NCBI RefSeq assembly: GCF_905220365.1
Contig: NC_061123.1
Span: 3,038,001 to 3,102,000, forward strand
Reading direction: 5' to 3'
Source of the DNA: Vanessa cardui
Taxonomy: Eukaryota > Arthropoda > Insecta > Lepidoptera > Nymphalidae
DNA length: 64,000 nt
Shown here: positions 48,707 through 60,567 of the stretch, piece by piece
How the letters are laid out: each line of letters begins with the position of its first letter
Numbering within the stretch: position 1 is the stretch's first letter
Notes under the pieces: model-generated
What the model was told of the DNA's origin: nothing
Databases searched by the model: none
The model's input: only the letters and a program-made list of their open reading frames with translations
Program-made: the position numbers and the translations under genes

Positions 48707-49660
48707 GTAAGTTTAACATTTTTTTATTTAATATTGTGTTAAGCGTGAAAGCCTCCGAATAGTCACACGACATTATGAAAAAGAAAGTCGGGTTCTCAAT
48801 TGATATGTTAAGCAGGACCGAATGGGTGATAAATAACACATAATAATAGTTTTACTTCAAAACACTTTTAAATCAAATTTAACGTTTAAAGCATATGCAA
48901 AGACGTTTAAAAACCTGTTGCGTATATGCAATGTTAATACATACTTGAAGCATATAACGGAAAATGCACTCTGAGATTGCTAATCTTAGGTCTGAATTCG
49001 CTTGTATTATGTTCACTCGATGTCCCTGTACTACTACTATGTACGGCAAACAGCGTTATGATCCCGCCGCCTAGCTCATCCATCACACATGATGCTTCCT
49101 TTACACATTCTGGAGTATTCACCGTAATCGTTTATGTACACTCATCCCACGGAAAAATGGATGACTTGCAACTTTATAATCTAATTTAAAAATTATGCTA
49201 TGGTTTTATATAATTGCAATTGTTTGAACCGTTTCTTAGAAAGGAACAAAGCCCGACTCTGTTGTGAAGTAGTTGCTGGCAATAAAATTTTTATACTATG
49301 CGAAAATTATTACTGAGGATAATGTTAAAAATGTATGTATTGTTCACTCCATGGTTTTATTTTCGTAAGTAATCAATTTTATTTCGGTCCAATTTTGTAT
49401 GTAAAAATATAATTGTCCTATTTTAAATATAATTTTAACAACCCTGTTTTATGTTTTGTACAATTGATTTTTTCATTTTATGAAAATAAATATCGTCGTC
49501 GTCTTATCAACTGCAAGTCTTGAAAAGATCAAACAAATCTATATTGCACGCGTGTGGCTTGTATTTCTATTGAATGTAGTAGACTCGGTAAAGTTGTAAG
49601 TTTTTTCTTAAATAATACTACATATATAAATATAAACACAATCATTTTCGTATCAGTCAC
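48707..49660. other. Probable intron or intergenic DNA
   Basis: Following the donor at 48707. The region 48950-49150 is of mixed composition, with open frames on both strands (48934-49122 minus, 48977-49189 plus) but no known motif. Confidence 0.35.
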
Positions 49661-49668
49661 ATAGGTAC

Positions 49669-49905
49669 TTAGATTGAAAGCCACGACACGATAATGCTCG
49701 TATCAGTCACACTGTGTTCACAAACTTTGATCACTCCGGGGAGTCTTTGGAAACTGAACTGAAGGTTGTCCTCATTTCCGTCGGGAAGAACTCTTGCTGA
49801 TAATCTCCGAACTTTACCATTCGAGTAAAAGTTTGTTTTACTGCTGTTAACCTCAAATGCTTGTTTATTTCCTTGAAATAAGTCACGATCAGATGAAAAG
49901 TCTTC
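49669..49905 (-). CDS. Open frame of coding-like composition, unidentified
   Basis: The last 78 codons of a longer minus-strand frame have balanced composition and a hydrophilic sequence (for example KVRRLSARVLPDGNEDNLQF and RLPGVIKVCEHSVTD), unlike the AT-driven first part. A possible acceptor (CTTTAG) lies near 49905. It might be a terminal exon or a decayed transposon or cellular gene. I do not recognise the protein and see no poly(A) signal that settles it. Confidence 0.25.
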   Translation of the reverse strand, partial: EDFSSDRDLFQGNKQAFEVNSSKTNFYSNGKVRRLSARVLPDGNEDNLQFSFQRLPGVIKVCEHSVTDTSIIVSWLSI

Positions 49906-50019
49906 TAAAGTTCGGTATTTAAAAAAAAACAAACGAACAACTACAACGATTTGCTCTAATGTGTTATTTTTTGTTTTATATATTTTTATAAGATATTCAG
50001 GTTCCAGAAATAACAATAG

Positions 50020-51448
50020 GTCCTATAGAAACTTAATAAAAATATTTTTTTACGGACTTCAAAACTATTGCATTTTTCGTTTAATTTATTTAAAAAACTG
50101 GATATTGTTACAAATATATACAACTTAAATTGTGTAATTGATAGTAAAATAGGTGAAGTTGATAGTAAAAAAAAAACAAACAATTTAGCAGTTAAATGAC
50201 GCTGGTACTCTCAGTAGTATTGAAATTGGAATCCAGTTACAGTGGCCATTAGGCAATTACTAAATCTCTATAGCATCAGAGCGATTGGATATCAATCGAA
50301 TATAAGACTGTAAAAAGCATTGCCGTCTAAACAAAACAAGTGGATCTCCCGCGAAACTTCAGGTTTTTCTTAAGAATCGAAAATAAAAATTTTCTTTATC
50401 TTTTTTAAGCTTTTAATTCTTTTTATACGACCCTAGTCCCGCTCTCTAACCAGCCAGTAATCTAATATTAAATCTTTGTTAAATGATAACAATTTAGTAA
50501 ATTGCAATTCAGAAGATTTATTTTTCTGCACGTATATTGCTAGAGCTCTTCATAATGAGACCATAAGCCATTTTTTATATACAGATATCGTCCTATAATC
50601 ACTGGGACAATCGGCTTACGCTATTGATATATAAGACATGCAAAATGTATATAATGCATTCACGATCGATATAAAAATACCGCACTGCAATTAAGGTAAT
50701 GGAAATTGGTTTCGCGATATATATTATTTTTTTCTACGAATATCGGTGTACTTTTCATTTCGCTACTTCATTCCCACGGGGTAACCCGGTCATGATATAA
50801 TGCATATATGTATCTATGTAAATGTATCGAACTCGAGTTGTACGACCTGTCTCTATAATATTTCTTACTTTTTTCTTTAAAGCAATCATGAACTGCTACA
50901 CCATAAATTTTTTGTTTTCCCGGTGGATGTTAGCTGATAATTTTGATTTTAGTTTTTTTTCTTAATGTTTTATTTTCACCTGTATGTTTGCTTTAAAATA
51001 TTTGGTTTTCGCATCTGATAACAATTAATTAACATTTATGAATATATATTTATTTATTTTGTTGTGTTGTATAAGTGTAATTCGTTTAAGAACTATTAAG
51101 TTGAATAATTTTGAGTTATCATTCTGAAGTTGGTGAAATCGGTACTGTTTTCATTGGAGAATTCTAAATGGTTACGGAAATTAAAATCTTTGTATTTTTA
51201 AAGTGTGTTTATGATTTTTTCATATATCTATAATACATATTTTTATTAACAGCAAACCCTTTGATTTAATCTGTTACGTATTTACATAACATTGCATTAA
51301 ATGCATTTTAGTTTATTAATATATGACTTATGTTTATTAGGTCATCAAATATATATTTGATATTGTGAATAGATCAAATCTAACTAGAATAACTTGTAGT
51401 CATTAATCATATATCATTAAATTTCCTCCCATATAATATACATCATTA
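50020..51448. other. Gene-free stretch
   Basis: AT-rich sequence with no supportable gene or repeat family. Confidence 0.4.
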
Positions 51449-51714
51449 TCATTACATAGTATAAGACCAAGTCTCTTATCACTGCCTGTCCCTATGTATG
51501 CTTAGATCTTTAAAATTACGCAACGGGTTTGATGCGGTTTTTTTAATAGATAGTCTAATTTGAGAGGCAGGTTTTTGTAATACATGGACAATCCAGTATT
51601 CTTTACTAGATTGATAATTTTTGAACATTTCTGACGTGATGTCGTAAGTAAACAAATTCTGTAGTATATTTAGTATCAGTATTGCACCCGTGCGAAGACG
51701 GAGCGGGACGCTAG
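51449..51714 (+). mobile_element. Helitron-like non-autonomous element (family 1)
   Basis: A/TC start (TCATTACATAGTATAAGACC) and CTAG/T end after GTGCGAAGACGGAGCGGGAC. The body has AAAATTACGCAACGGGTTTG. The same start and end words recur at 52305-52565 and 56839-57058. Length 266 bp, no coding potential. Confidence 0.75.
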
Positions 51715-51976
51715 TATAATAAATCAGAATGAAATGTTCGACAAAGTATAACGTTCTCATATTAATGTACAGTTAATGATAATATGGAAAATTATCAAAG
51801 ACTTTGGTGTTTAGATAACTGTAGCAGCGGATATTTGAAATTATAAAACGGTGTACCCATTACGCGAATCAAAATTACCCATAATTTACCTATTATGGAG
51901 ATAGCTCTGTGTGTCTGTGTGTGGAATTATTTATCTGAAGTTGATAATAATCAATAGAAACAATTTTCATTCTTAA

Positions 51977-52290
51977 GGAGCAGAGATGGCCCAGTGGTTA
52001 GAACGCGTGCATTTTAACCGATGATTGCGGGTTCAAACCCAGGCAAGCACCGCTGTTTCATGTGCTTAATTTGTCTTTATAATTCAGCTCGTGCTCAGCG
52101 GTGAAGGAAAACATCGTGAGGAAACCTGCATGTGACAAATTTCATAGAAATTCTGCCACATGTGTATTCCACCAACCCGCATTGGAGCAGCGTGGTGGAA
52201 TATGTTCCAAAACCTTCTCCTTAGAGGGAGAGGAGGCCTTTAGCCCAGCAGTGGGAATTTACAGGCTGTTGTTTGTTTGTTGTTTGTTTG
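51977..52290 (+). mobile_element. SINE family 1, full copy with target duplication
   Basis: Head GATGGCCCAGTGGTTAGAAC and GGGTTCAAACCC box B, body GGTGAAGGAAAACATCGTGA, tail CCCAGCAGTGGGAATTTACA, then GGCTGTTG and GTTT repeats. The 10-base TCATTCTTAA flanks it at 51967-51976 and 52291-52300, a target-site duplication that proves retroposition and fixes the ends. This is the best reference copy in the window. The open frame inside it (52101-52304) is not a gene. Confidence 0.93.
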
Positions 52291-52304
52291 TCATTCTTAA
52301 ATAA

Positions 52305-52565
52305 TCATTACATAGTATAAAACAAAGTCTCTAATCAAAGTCTGTTACTATATATGCTTAGATATTTAAAATTACACAACGGATTTTGATGCGGTTAATA
52401 GATAGAGTGATTCGAGAGGATTGTTTTTGCATATAATACACGGACAATATAGTAAAAAAATACTGATAATTTTAGAAGTTTGTAATAGGATGTCGTAAAT
52501 AAACAAAGTCTGTAGTATATTTAACATCACTTTTGCATCTGGGAGAAGCCGGGGCCGGTCGCTAG
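52305..52565 (+). mobile_element. Helitron-like non-autonomous element (family 1)
   Basis: Starts A/TCATTACATAGTATAAAACA and ends GGGGCCGGTCGCTAG/T. 261 bp. It begins four bases after the SINE target duplication. Confidence 0.78.
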
Positions 52566-54654
52566 TTCAATAATAAATTTGAGCTCGTAATTATGATTTT
52601 ACAATCTTGCATCCTTTATTTTAATCTTAAATTTTTTAATAATCCTTTCTCTGCTGAATGCCCCTTACTGAATTGATTCAGTATAAAGTTGCAAACTTTA
52701 AAACAGATGTCGCGAATTATAAACAAAGACATAAAAGTCAATGTTCTTTGAAGTAAACCTGTTACGACACTTGTGTTTAAAATAGCTTTAATTCAACCTT
52801 TCAGAGTTCTGAGGGTACGTGTAAGTATTACAGAGGTAGTTAAAGCGTCAGAATTGTAGGAATAAAGAAGGCCCTTGAGTGAGTCGTTACTCGGATTGTA
52901 CCTCACGTCCAAAGAGTTATTAAGGAAAATCTTAATCACCTCTCCTTTTATTCGCGCTCGTATCAAGCGGTAACGCCCAGTTTGAGTACGTCCAGCGCAA
53001 TGGAATGTTAATCATTTGCTGCCTTCTTGCCATCTTTTCAATTTATGTGTTCCCAAAAAGTTTAAGGTTTCATATTAAATATAAGTTGAAATACGATTAT
53101 GCATCCATTGCATTTAAGTGTCGAATTATATTGATTAAATTGTTTCCCAATGATGTTCTAGTAAACAGATATGTCATTAACACGGAAAAAGTGAAGACTA
53201 GAAAACGTCCTAATTGGGACGTTTGCCTTTAGTCGTTTTCATAATTATGCCAGTAATACGTTATAATACATCATAATTATGTAGTGATACGTTTTGCGTA
53301 ATTAAAACATCTAGTTATCCCTTTTACTCATTGTTTTTATAAAGCTATCCTTTTTACTTGTAACGAAATGTAAAATAAACGGTCCCCGGCGCGGCACACT
53401 TTTTTCTGTTGTTTAGTATGGTTATAACATATCTGTTTATTAGAATATCATTGATGTTTCCACTTGTTTTGAAATTAATTTAAAAGTCTAACCATTTCTT
53501 AGTTAAAATAACTGATGTTTACAGTAAGACTAAATGAGACTATTTATGACCAGAATATTATTATTTTTTGCGTTGTTTGTTTACGTTGTGATTAGATTTG
53601 ACATCTTGGTAACAGTGATTTATGAACATGAGAAGATTTTGAGTGAAACGGAATTCGAGCGCAAGACAAATAAATGAAAATTTAATGAAGATCAAATTGT
53701 CTAAATACGAGATCAAGTAAATAATCAAAGTCAAGTGGGACATTAAACGAGTCGTGTAATTACGAAATCTCATTACGAAGCGTTGTAATTTGCGTATCGG
53801 AATTTACGAGCGACTAAACTTTAAACAAATGGTAGAAAAGTTCTAGATAATATAAATTGGACTGAGTATCATGACAAATCCGAAATGTGTTAAAATTTTA
53901 TAAGCAATGTGTGTTCTTTGTGAAACAAAAAAATATCGAGAAAAGGAATTATTGGTTCATAATAACAGTACTGATAGATTAAACTATAAAAAAAAATATT
54001 GTACTATATATAAATAAATACTAAAAAAAACAGTGTCTGTTTAAACTCATTATAGATTAGTAAGCGTTCAAATCGAATTAACAATAAATAATTCGATTGC
54101 TCTCAAATGTATCATTCAAAACTGAGATAATTATTTAATTCAGACTATATAGAAACAAGTAACAAAATCATTTCCTTTGAAAAGACGAAACTGTTAATAT
54201 AGTGTGACCTTACTGCAAGTTGAATCGAATAATTAGTTACGCGGGTAGGGCGTCTCCCTTTGATAAAAGTATCTGTATTTACATGTAACAACTATTATAG
54301 CAACAAACGAAAGTATTCCATTCACTTTTCGTTATGAAATGTAATCGAATACTAATGTTACAGGCAAACATATTTATATAAATACTTATGAATTGTATGA
54401 TATTTTTTAGCATTATAATTTAAATATAGTATCGTTGAAATAATACTGCTTTATATACACGTTGTTTGAATGGAATGACATTACAATTTAGATAAGTTTT
54501 TAAAAATTTTATACATAATGTAATAATTATTTACTTAAAGCTCACATTGCGGTAGGGCTTTATTTATGTACATATAATTTTCGATCACGGTTTCGGCCTC
54601 GTCTTAAAGGTTATTTTGTTTAAAGTTATATTAAAATGTGTATTTTATAATTCA
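52566..54654. other. Gene-free stretch with a mixed-composition patch
   Basis: 52840-53020 is less AT-rich and could be regulatory. The frame 53005-53232 has no family features. The remainder is AT-rich. Confidence 0.4.
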
Positions 54655-54850
54655 GGAAGTCAGACAGGCAAATTGGGCCACGTGATGGTAAGTGGTCACT
54701 ACCACCCATAGGCATGAGCGCTGCAAGAAATATTCCTTACATTGCCAATGCTCCATCAAACTTGGGGGCTTATATGTTATGCCCCTTGTGCCTGTAGTAA
54801 CACTGCTTCATCACCAAAATACAACCATACGAGAAGACCCCTGACGGCAG
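54655..54850 (+). repeat. Dispersed repeat copy, shared with 36425
   Basis: GGGCCACGTGATGGTAAGTG, CCACCCATAGGCATGAGCGC, CTTACATTGCCAATGCTCCA, CCCCTTGTGCCTGTAGTAAC. A common dispersed repeat layout in Lepidoptera by my recollection. Class unverified. Confidence 0.55.
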
Positions 54851-55571
54851 TTAAGACTTGAATGGGTAACACAAACTCATTATAGTTTATCGTATATGTG
54901 TATTGATAGTTAATAATAAAAGTAGTATTGAGTTAAACTTTTAGTTCAGACCAATGATATTCGAATTTCAAAATTGTATATTAAAGTGAGTAGGCGTTTT
55001 GTGAGAAGCGTTTTTCAAACCTACGAGTAACTATCTATTAATAGTAGAAACATTCGCAAACTCGTAAATTTTATTACAGTCTCGTGGAAAATATGCCATT
55101 CGATAGTAGGTAATAATTGAAGTTGTAGCTGCCAGTATCAGATAGTGTTTTTAATACGATTCTCTACCTTCTCTACTTCTTCTGTAATATAAAGTTTGAT
55201 ACTCTGTGGAGTTAATTGAAGTTCGATTTATCATTTATCTCGGAAACGACCAATCCGATTGTGATATTATTTTTGCATGCAGATAATCCGTATGCTGAAA
55301 AAGTTTCCCAGAATGTAATATTGAAAGGGAGTGTGTCCCTGTATTGTTTAAATTTTATTGTAAATTGCGCAATGAAAAGTAAATAAAATTCTTATTTAAG
55401 CTATTAGCTCAGCTAGTTATTTATATACGAATAAGATAGATATATAGATATACATCTTACTACCAAAACCATTATAAGTTGATCGTTTGAACGTTGTATA
55501 TGAGTAGATCCTAGAGCGACCTAATTTTGAAAGACCTCTTTTTCAAAGAACCATAATAATCTTGAAATTAA

Positions 55572-56267
55572 ATACTACTGATATTGTAAATGCGAATGTT
55601 TGTGAGGATGGATGTGTGAGTGTTTGTTATTCTTTTACGAAAAAAACTGTTGAACGGATTTGGATGAAATTTTACAGTAATATCTACACTAATATTATAA
55701 AGAGGAAAACTTTGTTTGTTTGGTTGTAATGAATAGGCTCAAAAACTACTGGACCGATTTTAAAAATTCTTTCACCATTCGAAAGCTAAATTAATCCCGC
55801 ATAACATAGGCTAAATTTTATTTAAAAAAAAAATAGGGTTCCGTAAGATATTTTGGGTTTTTCAGACAAAAAAGGAAAAAATCTACCAAAAAAGTTGATT
55901 TTTTGCGTATGATGCCTAAACTATAAAAGTATAAAGCTCCGGTCCCTAGAACATAATGGGCATAATGGCCTCCGACCCTAAGAACCTCATCAGATTCGTG
56001 GCTGATGTTGATCTGGCTGAGGTATTGTGATCACGAATTTGAGGTTTATCACAATAGATCCAAGCGCCGGTTGCAGTAGTTCTTCAAATGTGACCGTGCC
56101 TCAGCAGTAGGGATATTAGAAGACTGATTATGAACCGTTATCTACGCGGGCGAAGCCGCGGGCGACCGCTAGTAGTTTATAAATCGGAATAACACATAGT
56201 CTAAAATTTATGTAATATAACGATACATATCAAGTACCCGTGCGAAGCCGGGGCGGGTCGCTATTCG
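55572..56267 (+). mobile_element. Outer Helitron-like repeat containing a second copy
   Basis: A 5' body (GTAAATGCGAATGTTTGTGA, then GAACGGATTTGGATGAAATT) ends at 55682. A 3' part (56173-56267) ends AGTACCCGTGCGAAGCCGGG, then GCGGGTCGCTAT. Between them lies the complete element at 55683-56172. The outer 3' end has CTAT in place of CTAG. Confidence 0.5.
55683..56172 (+). mobile_element. Helitron-like non-autonomous element (family 3), 490 bp
   Basis: Starts A/TCTACACTAATATTATAAAG and ends GCCGCGGGCGACCGCTAG/T. The last 25 bases can pair as a GC hairpin (CGCGGGCGAAGCCGCG), the usual 3' signature of Helitrons. No rolling-circle Rep/helicase frame is present. Confidence 0.75.
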
Positions 56268-56838
56268 TCTATATGTCAAGTTTTATGCTAGTCGGTCAAA
56301 CAGTGTCTAACCTTAGTAACCTCGAAACAGACATACCAACAGCGCAGGGCAATTACTATAAGCGTTAATCAAGCTGGAAAATTGAGTTGGTAATTAGTAA
56401 ATGAATTAATTATGTATGTGGAACAAGAATGTCCTATCTATATTTAATGTACTAATGCTAGTTTTGCAATAACACGACTAAATTAAAAATGACCCATGTA
56501 GTTTATTTTTTTATATAGTAGGTGTTCTCCTGTTTCCATAGCGATAATCAGTTGTAAACCCATTGATATTGAAATATATAAGAAGGGTCTATAAGCACAG
56601 TGGGATTAAATTTGGTTAAGCTTTTATTTACAGCGCCATAATCAACCGCACCTGTCGCTCTACCAATACACTTTGTACACTTGTCACGTGAAATTTTGTG
56701 AAACATTATCTTGAACGAAAACCCGACGCTGATAAGTAGTATTGTATGTGGGTTTAGTTGCATATGAACTTCTATAACATTCCCTTTTTAGTCCTCACGA
56801 GACTAGAACTCTGCATGTTGTTTGAAATAAACTGTGAA

Positions 56839-57058
56839 TCATTACATAGTATAAAACAAAGTCACTTTTCAGTGAGTAGTAGTAGTAGTTCCTATATCCC
56901 TTTGTACGCTTAAATCTTTAAAACTACGCAACGGATTTGATGTGGTTTTTTTCAATATATAGAGTAATTCGAGCAGAAGGTTTTTATACTTAATACATGG
57001 ACAAATTCGTAAATGTCATATCCCATGCGAAGCCGCCCTGGCCCTGTCTGGTCGCTAG
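56839..57058 (+). mobile_element. Helitron-like non-autonomous element (family 1)
   Basis: Starts A/TCATTACATAGTATAAAACA, ends CTGTCTGGTCGCTAG/T. 220 bp. The inner GC segment is more diverged than in the other two copies. Confidence 0.72.
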
Positions 57059-58740
57059 TTAAATGATAAATTATACATTTTTATACACTTTATTCATGAT
57101 TTAACGTTAGACAATAAAAGGTAAACTAATTAATTAATTAACGAAAATTCGTTAATATCATAGCAATCCATTTGATAAATAGGTTTTCGATTTCAATAAT
57201 TGAAACGAAATGTTTCCTTTGTGCCAGTAATTACACTGGCTCACTCAACCAATTACAATTTAAGTGACTCGTTTCTGCGACTAACATTTGCAAGTACTAG
57301 GAAATTTGTATTGATTATACGAACGTTGTTTGCAGTCGTTGTACTAAATAGTTACGCCACCGAAATGAAAGAAGCATCTCATGCATATCTATGTGAGCCA
57401 CTCTGTTGGTGGGAGACTATTACATTTTTTTGGCATAATCAGAATCAAAATATTCTTTGTTAGATTCTTACGAGCAGTTTTATATCATCGCGTATCGTTT
57501 ATTTAACTTGGTAATTATCCTTTAGGTATTATTAAATGAAAAGTTCTATTGTTACCAAAACTGCACGAAAACTAACGAATACTTACTCCACTTATCATTT
57601 TCATATTTCATTCTCGAGTATGTATATATTTAAAGTTAAAAACTATACGGAACATATTGGTATCAAGGTTTTTTTAAATGATCTATCCTTTAGCAAAGTT
57701 GAAAACTCAGACAGTAGAGAGGTATGCGATAAAGGATACCACTAACAATGTGACTTAGTGCAAGTGAGACAAAATTTGGTGTAACCTAGGAATTACATTC
57801 AGTGATCGAGATCGTCTTCTCTTCAAACTAATATCGCCCAATCGAAAGCCGAAGATGAACTGTGAAAGTGAAAGATTTAACAAGTATTCTTCTCATCGAT
57901 TGGCTAATATTAAAACGCTGACTTGTTACAATGCACAGTATTATAATAATTATTAATCAAAAATGCATTGACTTACGAACGGGTTTATATGCAATCAAGA
58001 ACTATAAATATTAAAAGGGGATGTTCAACACAAATGAAACGAGTTAAATATGGACGGTAGCATGGAAATTTTACGGCCAAATGATTAAATATTGAATTAA
58101 TTTTACCTTCATACTAGTAGTATGGTTTTCACCAGAGCCGAATCCCAAAGTGATGTGATCTTTCGGTTTTTTTAATCGAGTAAAGATTATCGAGTTTTTC
58201 TGTTGATCTGATCTGATCTGATGTTAGAAGTGCCTACAAAAGTACATATTTTAAGCCCGCTTTTGGATCGTGTTATATTATTATGAGAATGTCCTGAGCT
58301 TGTACATACTAGTATGTGCACATATAATATCCTGTATAGTTAATTAGCTCTGCTTTGATTCAGTCAAGTTCAAGATCAATTAGTCTACAATTAGTGATTA
58401 ACCGAAATAGTTATCAATACTTTAGATTTTGTTTCTTATATTCAGGCAGCAAACTCATTACAATCTACGTCGTATGTTTCTCGAAAATATATCGGAGCAA
58501 GAATCGATAAAATAATTCAGATATTCAATATGACTTTGTTATACGTGGAAACTTTTAATGAGATGATTCGTTTCGTGAGTTTATTAAACTTTAGTATTAC
58601 ATCTGAATTTTAATAAAACTTGTATATAATCCCGTTTTATCATAATTAACCTTTGAAAGCCTTTTTTAAATATATTCTGAATCACTGTCAATTTTATATG
58701 AAGCAAGCTCGACCTTTATTGCTTTTACATTTTCCCTTTT
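57059..58740. other. Gene-free stretch, possibly intron
   Basis: If the exon at 58886 belongs to a plus-strand gene, this is intron. No other exon is seen. Short features are a TTAACGAAAATTCGTTAA palindrome at about 57136-57153 and TGATC repeats at about 58204-58222. Confidence 0.4.
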
Positions 58741-58751
58741 CGTTGGCTTTT

Positions 58752-58812
58752 TATGAGCCGTAATGGCCTAATGGTTAGAAAAAGTGAATCACAACCGATG
58801 ATTGTGACCTCC
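58752..58812 (+). repeat. Decayed tRNA-like SINE head
   Basis: GTAATGGCCTAATGGTTAGA followed by CACAACCGATGATTGTGACC follows the head of SINE family 1 (GATGGCCCAGTGGTTAGA ... TAACCGATGATTGCGGG) but then diverges. It ends less than 80 bases before the terminal exon at 58886. Confidence 0.5.
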
Positions 58813-58885
58813 AATTAAGCATGTGGCGGATGAGAATCTGTAGTTTGCCATTGGCGATGTCAAGAATTTTTAATATTTCTTACAG

Positions 58886-59104
58886 TTGCTATATATGGCC
58901 TTTTTTCTCGCTGGAAAAACGCACTACGCGTTTCCCCCACGTGAAATTGGAGTCTATGTGGAACTCGCCGGTGCCCAAGACGCCGAGTGCGCCCCGGATC
59001 ACCAGATTACCAACTACAAAACCAGCGGTACCGACTCTGCCTTTTTAGCGGGCGCCACAGGATCGTATATCGCTACTGTGACTGCTGTCTATGGTCTATG
59101 TTGA
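58886..59104 (+). CDS. Terminal exon of an unidentified gene
   Basis: Acceptor ATATTTCTTACAG (ending 58885) opens an exon with 72 codons and a TGA at 59102-59104. AATAAA follows at 59124-59129, so exon end and transcript end are both marked. Codon use is GC-rich relative to the flanks. The reading starts LLYMAFFLAGKTHYAFPP, has a middle GVYVELAGAQDAECAPDHQI, and ends in a weakly hydrophobic DSAFLAGATGSYIATVTAVY, then GLC. The hydrophobic start and end around a polar, Cys-containing loop would suit a multi-pass membrane protein, but I do not recognise the family. Another overlapping frame (ending 59048) has much less plausible composition and is treated as a shadow. No splice donor within the exon looks good. 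Confidence 0.6.
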   Translation: MLYMAFFLAGKTHYAFPPREIGVYVELAGAQDAECAPDHQITNYKTSGTDSAFLAGATGSYIATVTAVYGLC

Positions 59105-59123
59105 CCACTTACTTTCAAAAGAT

Positions 59124-59129
59124 AATAAA
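59124..59129 (+). terminator. Poly(A) signal after the terminal exon
   Basis: AATAAA, 20 bases after the stop codon of the exon at 58886-59104. The short 3' UTR is unusual but possible. Confidence 0.5.
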
Positions 59130-59383
59130 AACTGAATTCAAACAATACTGAGTCACAAGGGCATCGTTTGTGTTTATTAATATTAGCCTCGTGCTAAGCA
59201 TTAACAGAAACATGAAATCACATGAAACTTGCAAGTATCGATTAGTATTTATAGAGGCAATGAGCTTTATACCTTATTCTCAAGGGGAAAGGAAGCTGTT
59301 ACTTTAATTTGCATTAGATATGAAATATATCGGTTTCAGATTTAACTCTTTTTTTTTAAATAAAAAGTCGCTATACCTGAAGG

Positions 59384-59500
59384 GTACGGAGGGTTGGAAA
59401 GTTATATAAAAGGCGCATGCTTAATCCCGATCCCTGGGGCTATTGTCGTCCCCACTCGTAAGCGTAACACTCAATTTGCGCTATACTACAAGTGAAGATA
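59384..59500 (+). repeat. Interspersed repeat fragment
   Basis: ATCCCGATCCCTGGGGCTAT, then TGTCGTCCCCACTCGTAAGC matches the older 21283-21372 segment. Class unknown. Confidence 0.4.
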
Positions 59501-60250
59501 CAATACTACAATTGAATATTGCTAATGTTTGTTTTAGAAAATTTTGTAAATTTATTTAAAAAAATGAAAAGGATTCATCTGATATATTGTATTATATTTC
59601 AGAATCATAGATTTGTTTAACATAAACTATTTCCCCCTCAGTTGTAATTTCCGTAATTAATAGCTAATAAAAAAAACAATAATTGCATAAGTAGGAAAAT
59701 TAGGCTCAACTCGATAACACCTCGGCATTATTAAAATAAAAAAAAAGAATGTCAAAAAACGTCATGTGTTCAATGTGTTTTGTCATAGGCAGTATGAGCG
59801 TAAACTATTAATGTCTTACTTTATTTAGTAATGAAAAGTGTAATCGGTGACGTCATTCTCAAATTTATAATGTTACTAAAATAAATTGGGATTCATTTTT
59901 ATATATATAGATAATGTATTAACATATATTATAAAGAAAGTATTAGTTTCGGCACCCTTAAAAATTAAAGCAAAAAGGGTGAATTTTCTCTTTACATAAA
60001 AAAATATATATATAGACACTTATCTCTAATAAAATCTCATATATAGTCTAGCTCGCTATTTAATTTACTGCTACCATTTAAGGCCGCTGCAAACATTGTT
60101 TTTAATTAGCTCATAAACGGCAGACAAGTATATAAGCTCTAGACTACTTTATCTACGTGTGTTATCCTATATATTGAACATATTATGAAATGAGAACGCA
60201 AAATAATTTTGTACCTTATACGTGTTGATACCTATATTAACACTTATAAT
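59501..60250. other. Gene-free stretch
   Basis: AT-rich sequence, no gene or clear repeat. Confidence 0.4.
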
Positions 60251-60567
60251 AACATGTAATAAAGTTTGGCGTGTCTGTTTGTAATGTTAAAATAACTCTT
60301 TATCACTAAATGCATATAGGGTACATATGTATATACACACGTACCAAAATAACATATTTGATTTTTTTGTCTGTCTGTCTGTTTGCTTATCTGTTTGTTC
60401 CAGCTAATCTCTGGAACGATTGGACTGATTTTGACAGGACTGACACTGGCGGAAAGGTGATATAATTAAAAAAATAAAATTGTACCCCAAGTACCCTATC
60501 ACTTCTTAGGGTACTTCAATATCTTTTTTTTTAAATTAAACGCGCGTGAAGTCGCAGGCACAGTTGT
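60251..60567 (+). mobile_element. Helitron-like family 2 fragment, expanded
   Basis: GTAATAAAGTTTGGCGTGTC, then CTCTGGAACGATTGGACTGA match the family 2 body. An extra CTGT tract (about 60370-60405) and other insertions lengthen it. Neither end follows the TC...CTAG rule, so it is decayed. Confidence 0.5.

Noticed and set aside
50922..50934. GGTGGATGTTAGC, the same start as the orphan exon at 48643
   Set aside because: Only 13 bases match and no splice donor or open frame follows; likely chance.
57536..57745. 69-codon plus-strand frame
   Set aside because: AT-rich chance frame without motif or supporting splice sites.
58821..59048. Second plus-strand frame overlapping the terminal exon
   Set aside because: It starts upstream of the acceptor inside SINE debris and has less plausible composition than the frame ending at 59104, which is followed by AATAAA.
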